Shown here piece after piece: positions 56,775-64,000 of a stretch of 64,000 bases of DNA. Where the stretch lies: NCBI GenBank assembly GCA_022457065.1, contig JAJGBQ010000007.1, positions 62,001 through 126,000 on the forward strand. Direction: 5' to 3'. How positions within the stretch are numbered: position 1 is the stretch's first letter; the number at the start of each line of letters is the position of its first letter. Source of the DNA: Curvularia sp. ZM96. Its lineage: Eukaryota; Ascomycota; Dothideomycetes; Pleosporales; Pleosporaceae. Below the pieces are notes generated by a model. It was not told where the DNA came from. It searched no databases and saw nothing but the letters and a program-made list of their open reading frames with translations. Position numbers and translations under genes: made by a program.

Positions 56775-59233
56775 CGTTGCAAGTGTTGGTGCTAGTGAAG
56801 GTGCTGAGCGGTTATGAGGATGAAAGACTGAGGAGTGTAGTGATGATTGTGTTGAAGTGAGTGATTAGAAAGATACCTCGCAAGACACGAGGCTTTATAT
56901 ACAAGTTACAATGTATAGTTACCTCAGCCTCAGCGCGATACACCGCATTCTAGGCTGAGGTTCTATCGTTTTAGGTGATTGGAAAGTATGTGTACCTTCA
57001 GCCTTAGGGCAAGTTCTGCGCCACAGCTTGTACTGCTGGCAGTAAGTTGAGATGCCCAGAACAATAAGATCAGGCCAATCACGATCTCCATCACGGTCTG
57101 CTTGTCACGAAAACACGCAAAGCATGGCTGCACTAAGCCAAACCGAGCTGTTTCACTCAAGATCTGCATACTACACATCCCTCATTGGACGGCCGCAATA
57201 CAAATAACGCCGCGGAGCATACACAGCCAGACCACTCCAATTCCGTGTACCGCTAATTCAATAATAATGAAATCCACATAAACGAGAAACGAGGCTGTAC
57301 ACTAAGTATCGTGGCGTAGATTGTAGCGGAAGTCACAGTGGTCCAGACTATTAAGCTTCCCCTGCCAAGGAGCCTAGACTTTGCGCCACCATCCCCCAGC
57401 TCAGGGCGGGTCCAGCCTCATGAGCTGCTCATCGGACTCCCCGCGAAAAGCACTCAGTTTGCTCACTTGGTGCTTTTACTTACCGCTGTTGCGGAGTTTT
57501 TTTTTTGTGTAGTTTGCGACTAGCTAACCCTCCTCGTGATGATCTTAGTTCCGCCAATGAGAGCTCGCGAGTGACAAACAAGGGCTCACTGCACGCGTCC
57601 CAGCTCATCGCGTCCCAGTTCCTTGTCTAAACGCTGAATGGAGAGTCATTGCGAAGAAGACAGTGAACCCGTTCGCAGAGTGGATAATGGGAGATTTGGT
57701 TGGGGAGAGAATCTGAGAGTCTCCTTGCCATTGAATCCTCCACACATGGAACGTAACTAGGAGACCTTGATACCCTGTTGAGCAAGGATCCTCAGAGCAG
57801 CGCTTGAATGCACACTACTGTTAACACCGAAAAAATCCCCCACTGATTTAATTTCTGCTGCATGATGTAGCGCACATCAGCGCGCAATCAGACACCAAGA
57901 TGCGTCTTTGGATATGCTGTCGTCAACGATCGTGTTTCCATCGTTAACCCTACCCTACCCTTCTCTCGAGAGCACTGGAAAGTTCATATATCTTTACAAA
58001 GCCTGCTTCAAACAACAGCGTCGAAGCTCTCTAGGAGGGACAATCTAATACGTAGAAGGGGATCTGTTAGTTATATACCACCGCATTACTTAGAGGGCCT
58101 GCAAAGCGCATATAGTCATCACGGTGCTGTTGTGATAGCTGCTGACACATGCGATGCGCGATATGATAGGGGCGGAATACACCTCAATGTATTAATACAA
58201 GAAGGCACGAACTATGTAATTCTTGAGATCTCATAACACGGAGCAAAATTGACGCTCCTGGTGAGGGGAGCTGGTTATTCCAGGGTTTAGCTACTGCTCC
58301 AAGTCTGCGTTGTATCACCTAGCGTGACTGACCCAGACCTACCAGACTGCGACAACGAAATTCATGGCGTCATTACTTTCTCTCTCTGTATTCGCGGAAC
58401 TCTTCTCACCTTAAGCTTCAAACGAACTGCCAAAGTTGACATATTTCTTATCGCGATCCTACCCTTTGTCCAGCATATATTATAACCGTACTCCACTCTA
58501 CCTATCCCCGCTGTGGTTATGAGCATCGCTCAAAATGTCTTCGAAAGTCTGCGGCCCTCTCCGCAACTATTGTCCTCCACGAATCGCCTTCACCAGCATA
58601 AGAAGAGCAAGCTCTCGAGCCTACCTCTAGTAATGGACGGATAGGAAAGCACGCCCACACACAAAGTCAAGATCTTGGAAGTGACACTCAATCAGCAACT
58701 ACGCCGCAGAGAGCACATAGTCTGAATTAGAAAGAAGAGATTGAAGGCAGCGCTTCCGCTGAAACGCGTAAAATGATTAAAACCGCAGACAGCCCAGACT
58801 CCCTTCACTTGGAACGCTGCGCCGGTAACTAACTAAGACGTGCCAATAAGCTCCCCCAAGGCAGCAAAATAGATAACAAAGATACTTGATTAAGCGCAAC
58901 GGCTGGGGTCGCATGCGATTGTAGGATCGTTCCGCACATGAGTAAGAGAGAGAGAGCATAATGAGATGGAGGTGAGAGACAGCTCGAAAACTAAGAGTTA
59001 GAAGAAGACTGACGATCTACTTTCAGTGGGTACCGGCGAGGCCAGCAAAGTATGGGGCGGCATGGCTCATTATCCTCTCCAAGACGCTACCGCCCATTCA
59101 AGCATAAGCATCGCCTAGGCAAGTCTGTAATGTACTAGGTCAGAATTCATAGCTCTCATACCAAATATCCTTATACTAATACTTTGTTCTTGTTTGCGTG
59201 TGCTGCTAAGGCCTGTTTATGTTGCTGCATGTA
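56775..59233. other. 2.5 kb intergenic, no gene supported
   Basis: Frames of up to about 70 codons only. A short T-run lies at about 57500-57509. The left part should hold the promoter of the Apple-like gene; a pyrimidine-rich 58380-58520 block could be a relic or a non-coding transcript start, which I cannot test. Confidence 0.45.
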
Positions 59234-60259
59234 CTATATAGTAAACTTCACCTTGTTCTCTTCTGCGTACCCTCGAGCGATTCTCTGTACCTCTTTATCG
59301 CCAATCTCTTCAAAAATATCGAAACCCCACCGCGATTGTACATTGAATCTTTTGTGTCTTTCCAATGATGTCAACTCGTCGAATGCGTCCATTGGCAATG
59401 CCTTTACCTGCATATTCGTTTTGATTCGGCTTGGTGTGACACTCTTAGGCAGCACCACTGTGCCGCGTTGAATGCCCCAGCTAGCGAGAAGTTGGCCAGG
59501 ATCCATACCTAATCTGTGGCTCAAGACACCAACCAACTCGTCGTCCACAGTGCGCGGTTCACCCGTCTGATTGTTTCCAAGGGGAGAGTACGCTTCGATG
59601 AGAATTCCTTTTTCCTTGCAAAAATCGAAGAGTGCAGTTTGTTGGAGGTAGGGATGTGCCTCGATTTGATTAACAGCAGGAACAACCATGGTCTTGGATA
59701 GCAGATCTTTAAGGCGATTGACGGTAAAGTTAGAGACGCCAATGGCACGAACTTTGCCAGTATCGAGTAGCTTCTCCATAGCCTTGTAGGTGGTAACAGG
59801 GTCGATGTCTATAACATCGAAAGTTCCGTCCTCGCGCAAGGGAAACCACTTGCCCTGTTGGCCATTGAATGCACTGAGAGATGTGAGTAAATATCAGGGT
59901 CTGAAACTAGGAAGTCGGACATACACGGGCCAGTGTATGAGAAACAAGTCAAGGTATTCAACACCAAGATCCCGGAGCGATTGATCGAGGGCGCCTTCAA
60001 CGTCTTGTGGCGCGTGCTTGGTGTTCCATAACTTTCCAGTCAGAAAGATCTCTGAGCGTGGGACGCCACTCCGACGAATGCCGTCTCCAACTTCTGCTTC
60101 GTTGCGATAAATGGCGGCGCAGTCGATGTGGCGGTAGCCTGCTTTGAGTGCTGTTTCTACCGCCCGCTCCACCTCACCAGGCTTGGCTTGCCATGTGCCA
60201 AAACCAACGGCAGGTATCTTTGCACCCGTGTTAAGGGTGAAATGTGTGGAAAGAGCCAT
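59234..60259 (-). CDS. aldo-keto reductase
   Basis: Two exons (60259-59925, 59873-59234) give 324 residues. The AKR catalytic tetrad is present: Asp46 and Tyr51 (HIDCAAIY), Lys76 (LTGKLWNT) and His109 (LFLIHWP). Cofactor-pocket motifs include GVSNF, NQIEAHPYLQQ, YSPLG and LPKSVTPSRIKTN. The length and tetrad fit AKR families that reduce aldehydes and sugars with NADPH, similar to fungal glycerol dehydrogenase or xylose-reductase-like enzymes. The start at 60259 was chosen because homology begins there; the frame extends upstream without similarity. It diverges from the Zn2Cys6 regulator at 60618 over 358 bases. Confidence 0.92.
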
Positions 60260-60617
60260 GGCTACTGCAGGGTAATGCCAATTTGCTGATATGACCAAAG
60301 TGAGACAGCACCGTGGAATTCGAACGAAAAGACAAAGGATATGAACAGGAGAACGTAAGGTGCTATCTATGTGATATACAGACCCATGCTGAATGTTCCC
60401 GGATGACTTGTGTAATGCAGAATAGGCATACCATAAGAGCCGGAACGGAGCAGGTGCCGTTTGCCGGCTGCCGAAACCCCGCAGCTCGACTTTCTCCGCT
60501 TCCGACAAGCTGGGGTATCCGAAACGGATATTCTTCTCATTGGCCTATCCTTTTCATCCACTTGCAACAATGCCCTCAAACGGCACCGCGCAGTTGGCAC
60601 CAGCATCAAGAGATTGT
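60260..60617. promoter_or_regulatory. shared divergent promoter of the aldo-keto reductase and Zn2Cys6 regulator
   Basis: 358 bases between two divergent starts. Long frames read through it on both strands but lack homology and are taken as chance. No clear TATA box or palindrome was found. Confidence 0.4.
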
Positions 60618-62896
60618 ATGTCGAAGCCCAAACCAGAGTGGTTTTCACATGAGAAACGTGGAGGGCTGACCCGAAATAGCGCAAATCGGCAGTGTAGTAC
60701 CACAGAAGCGAAGCGCTGATGTCGCCCCTGGTAGGCAACGCGTAGTCAAAGTTACGCGAGCTTGCGATATCTGCAAAGCAAGGAAATCAAAGTGTTCGGG
60801 CGGACAGCCATGCGACAGCTGTGTTCGCCGTGGTTTGCACTGCCAGTACGAGGCCGCATACACGAGGGGAAAGACGGCCGTGCCTCGCACCTCCAGCCCA
60901 GCTGCTCTCGTCAACGTTCAGCGATCGAGTACTTCTCCACCTGAACCAGTCATGAACGATCTATCAAACGCAGTTGCTCAGAGTGCCAACGATGCGGACC
61001 CGCCATCACGGGCTTCACCGGGCCTGGAGGTGGCTGGGCAGTTCTCTGATACCACGTCGGGTCTTTCATTTCTTCATCGAGCTTGGCGACGCATTTCGAA
61101 CAAGGAAAGCACCCAACTCGCGAACGGACAGCTCGGGTCCGTAGAAGACAGCCAACTGCTGATGAGCGCTGGCGACAAACCTTTTCATGGGATTGGCCAA
61201 ATGCAGATGCCATCGCCAGAACGCAGCCATGCACTTCTGGACTTGTACTTTGACGTCTGCATTGCGACGTACCGTCTACTGCATAGGACAACAGTTGAGA
61301 CTTGGCTAACGCGTGTGAATGAAAACGCTCAAAACAACGTGGCTTTGTCTGAAGGTACGTAGTTGTGCAATTCAGTAACTTCTCATCTCTTGCTGATCTT
61401 CAATCAAGGTATCGGCCGAGCAAAAACAGCAGTAGTGCTTTCGGTACTCGCGGTCGCGACCTTTCATGAAGAAAAGGCCAACGAAATCATGGCACCGTCG
61501 CCTGAGAATGACATAAACTCAGAACCCCAAAGTGAAATCTTTTTTGCTGAGACGGCTCGCTTGACTGCAAGCGAAACGGGCGTTCCGCAGCTCGAGTCAG
61601 CCCAATCCAGGCTCATCCAGGTCTTGTATCTACTCATGTCTTCCCGCTTCAACCAAGCGTGGTATATCTTCGGTCACGCTCTTCAGATTATCTCAGCCTT
61701 GGGCTTACATCGAAGAGATGATCGCAAGAGGCCCGGCTCTGCCCCTAAGCGCGATTATATTGACCAACAGTGTAGGAAAAGAACGTTTTGGGTAGCATAC
61801 ATCCTGGACAAGTATCTAGGTGTCATATTTGGGTGTCCCAGACATTACCACGACGACGATATTGACCAGGATTTTCCAGACGCTATCAATGACGAGAATA
61901 TGTCCAAGAATGGGCCGCAGGGCCCCAATTCGGATGACTGTCACATTGAGTCTTTGATACATCATGCGCATCTTGCCCAGATTGCTGAAAGAATCTCGCG
62001 CGAAGTGTATTCGATCAAGCCAGTACGCCAGACCTCCTAAAATCATCCCAATATTGTGCTTACTCAATTCGACTCAGATACCTGACCATATCCGCCTCAC
62101 TGCTTCTCATCATCTCGGTACCGCCTTGCGCGAGTGGAAGTCTTCGCTGCCTCCGCTCCTAGGATCCGTCAACCCTAGTAGCTTGATACCCACTTTTCGC
62201 CGACAAGCAATCGCCTTAAAGCTCTCTTATTGCCATGCGGTCATGCTGGCCCATCGACCTTTTCTTCTCAAGAATACCTCACGCAGCGACGAGGCCATGC
62301 GATCACTCGCAAAAGACAGCCTAACCGAGTGTATCGCAGCTGCCCGCTCAGTCCTGGACGCGGTCGACCGCATGGCTCGTGAAGGCCGTATGTTCCACGC
62401 ATTTTGGTGGACACATTACGTCTGCTTCTGCGCCCTAGTCGTAGTATACGTATCTACTATACAGGATACGTGCCGAGATTCAATATCAGCGGGTGATCGA
62501 CAAGTTATACTAGACCAAGCAGAAAACTGCTTGCAACACTTAGCGCGCGCTACAGCATCGAATTCACCATCAAGGAGGTACAGCATCATTCTCCAAGAAC
62601 TACGTGCTGAAGCCAAACGAAAGACTGCCGTCCTGACACAAGAGCGTGCCCCAACATCGTCAGCGACAGCAATTTCTGGCAACTTAACAATGTTGCCCTC
62701 GGAGTTTTTTAGTGACTCTGATCCGTCCCAACCAACTCTGCAAATGTGGCAGCCGCTTTTTGGCAGTCCAATGGATATGACGACACCAGGCTTGCAAGAC
62801 TTTCTAGACCACTGGCAGACGACCGACTGGCTTGATCTTGACTCTTCGGCATTTTGTCATTTCCCTGGAGAGGACGGGGAAAGCTATCTTGAATGA
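60618..62896 (+). CDS. Zn2Cys6 transcription factor with fungal-specific domain
   Basis: Four exons (60618-60640, 60693-61354, 61409-62022, 62078-62896) give 705 residues. The cluster ACDICKARKSKC, then PCDSCVRRGLHC, lies near the N-terminus. The fungal-specific domain (PF04082) is marked by LLDLYFDVCIATYRLLHR, FGHALQIISALGLHRRD, RKRTFWVAYILDKYLGVIFG and RHYHDDDIDQDFPD. The tiny first exon (MSKPKPE) is the weakest part: its donor is GTTTTC, and it was chosen because the cluster's frame has no ATG before a stop. It is convergent with the MFS permease and divergent from the aldo-keto reductase, so it may regulate a small uptake and reduction module. Confidence 0.85.
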
Positions 62897-62984
62897 GCTG
62901 TAGTATGATGGATAGCAACCGTTACGTTTATATGAAATTGTTCACTGCCTATCTCCCCTTACTACTCCCTACTCATACCTAAAT

Positions 62985-63929
62985 CTATAGTGTGTATCGA
63001 AAAAGTGGCGACTTGTCTCCCATGTCCAAGAGTTCCTCATCCGTGTACCGTGCGCGAATCTCGTCCTCACCGAGTTTTGCCTTTTTCGAGTTGCCCCACT
63101 TGTAAGATAATTCAAGCAGAAATGCAACGACGAACCCGCTAGCGCCAAAGGCAAGCGACAACCCGAATCCTGTGTAATACTTGGGTTTCTCGCTTTCGAG
63201 ATACATATAGCTGCCAATAACACCACCAATATTACCAACGCATATATTGAAAGCAACACCGATAGCTCGCCGAGAAGACGGAGCAAGGTTATTTGCTGCC
63301 CAAGAGCTTCCTGCAGGTTGGACTGGGTAGATGCCCATGCAGGTGAGGATGATTGCGAAAAAGGCCGGTCCAAGGTTGCCACCAAGATCGCCATTGAAGG
63401 AGATAATGACTGAGTAGCCAATGAAAATGAGCGCTAAGGGGATCGCCACGAACGGTAACCGCCAGAAGAAGCGGTCTGAGAGCTTGGCGAAGAAGATGGA
63501 GCTTAACGCTCCAGCCACGTAAGGCGGCACTGTCATCAGTTGCGCATTCGTGTTGCTGAATCCCATGCCCTTAGTAATAGTGGGCAATGTAAACTTTGTA
63601 CCTTTCTACAAGTTAGCGCACACGAGATAGCTGCAGACATGGATGCATACCGTATGAGCAAGCAGAAATACAAAGGAGAATGTAAGCCTGCATGTAAAGA
63701 CGCCAGTTGCACAGCACCATTTTCAAATCATTCCAGTTGAAACCTTCCTTCTTTTCCTCACCAGATCTTCCGCCATCCTTGATGAATCGTTGAAGCTCGA
63801 GGAAGCGGATTTCGTCAGGTTTTAACCACCTTCCACTCAATGCAGGAGAGTCAATCAGGAGGAAAAAGCATGATACGCCGAGAATAACCGTGACAATTCC
63901 CTCAAGCAAGAATATCCATCTCCAGCTAT
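62985..63929 (-). CDS. Dal5/Tna1-type MFS permease, 5' part beyond the right edge
   Basis: Two exons are visible: 63929-63651 and 63601-62985, about 298 residues of the C-terminal two thirds. SWRWIFLLEGIVTVILG, LKPDEIRFLELQRF, LPTITKGMGFSNTNAQLMTV, PPYVAGALSSIFFAKLSDR, PAGSSWAANNL and RRAIGVAFNICVGNIGGVIG are hallmarks of the anion:cation symporter group (allantoate, nicotinate, vitamin and other carboxylate uptake). An acceptor at 63930-63931 shows that a further exon lies at or beyond the window end. Its stop is 88 bases from that of the convergent regulator. The substrate cannot be told from sequence. Confidence 0.88.
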
Positions 63930-64000
63930 CTCACAATTAGCGTTTCGTTATTAAACGTGAGATTGGATGCCGATATATATTGTGGGAATGTATCGATTCA

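Noticed and set aside
1..64000. tRNA, rRNA or CRISPR features
   Set aside because: None recognised by eye. A covariance-model search (tRNAscan-SE, Infernal) would be needed to exclude tRNAs; CRISPR arrays are not expected in a fungal genome and no regular repeat-spacer pattern was seen.

Overview
The window looks like nuclear DNA of a filamentous ascomycete. Genes carry short GT..AG introns (39 to 104 nt, mostly 46 to 65) with CTRAY-type branch sites. The gene families are fungal: Zn2Cys6 regulators, PTH11-like membrane proteins, UstYa/DUF3328 proteins and a Goodbye-NACHT receptor. The transposons are a Tad-type LINE pair and a pogo/Fot-type element, with C-to-T nonsense changes of the kind left by repeat-induced point mutation (RIP). 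A Dothideomycete is my guess from gene content, not something the sequence proves. All gene models were spliced by hand from reading frame, splice sites and family motifs.

Layout. 1-7.4 kb: a PTH11-like seven-helix protein and a 1514-residue NLR-like receptor. 7.9-18.9 kb: two nearly full-length LINEs in head-to-tail tandem on the minus strand, the left one broken by six nonsense mutations. 18.9-27.6 kb: AT-rich and gene-poor, holding a small secreted cysteine protein, a UstYa-like gene, a tiny secreted peptide precursor and a MITE. 27.6-37.6 kb: a second UstYa-like gene, a P450, a Zn2Cys6 regulator, a secreted DUF1254/DUF1214 protein and an O-methyltransferase. 38.3-41.6 kb: a decayed membrane-protein gene and a decayed pogo-like transposon with 51-bp inverted repeats. 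41.6-54.9 kb: a C2H2 plus Zn2Cys6 regulator divergent from an SDR, a multi-pass membrane protein, an Ssu1-type sulfite/malate-family transporter, a tannase/feruloyl-esterase-like hydrolase and an MFS exporter. 56-64 kb: a secreted protein with two Apple-like cysteine modules, an aldo-keto reductase divergent from another Zn2Cys6 regulator, and a Dal5-type MFS permease running off the right end.

The most interesting block is 23.8-37.6 kb. It has two UstYa-family proteins with both HxxHC motifs, a P450, an O-methyltransferase, a pathway-type regulator and, between the UstYa genes, a 59-residue precursor with a signal peptide, a KR site followed by Asp-Ala pairs and a C-terminal Tyr-Cys-x6-Cys tail. 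No PKS, NRPS or terpene synthase is visible. This makes an undescribed ribosomal-peptide (dikaritin-like) cluster a reasonable but unproven hypothesis; the peptide could also be pheromone-like or an effector. The P450/regulator promoter holds three 34-bp tandem repeats, each starting with CCAAT, next to a CCG-N4-CGG palindrome.
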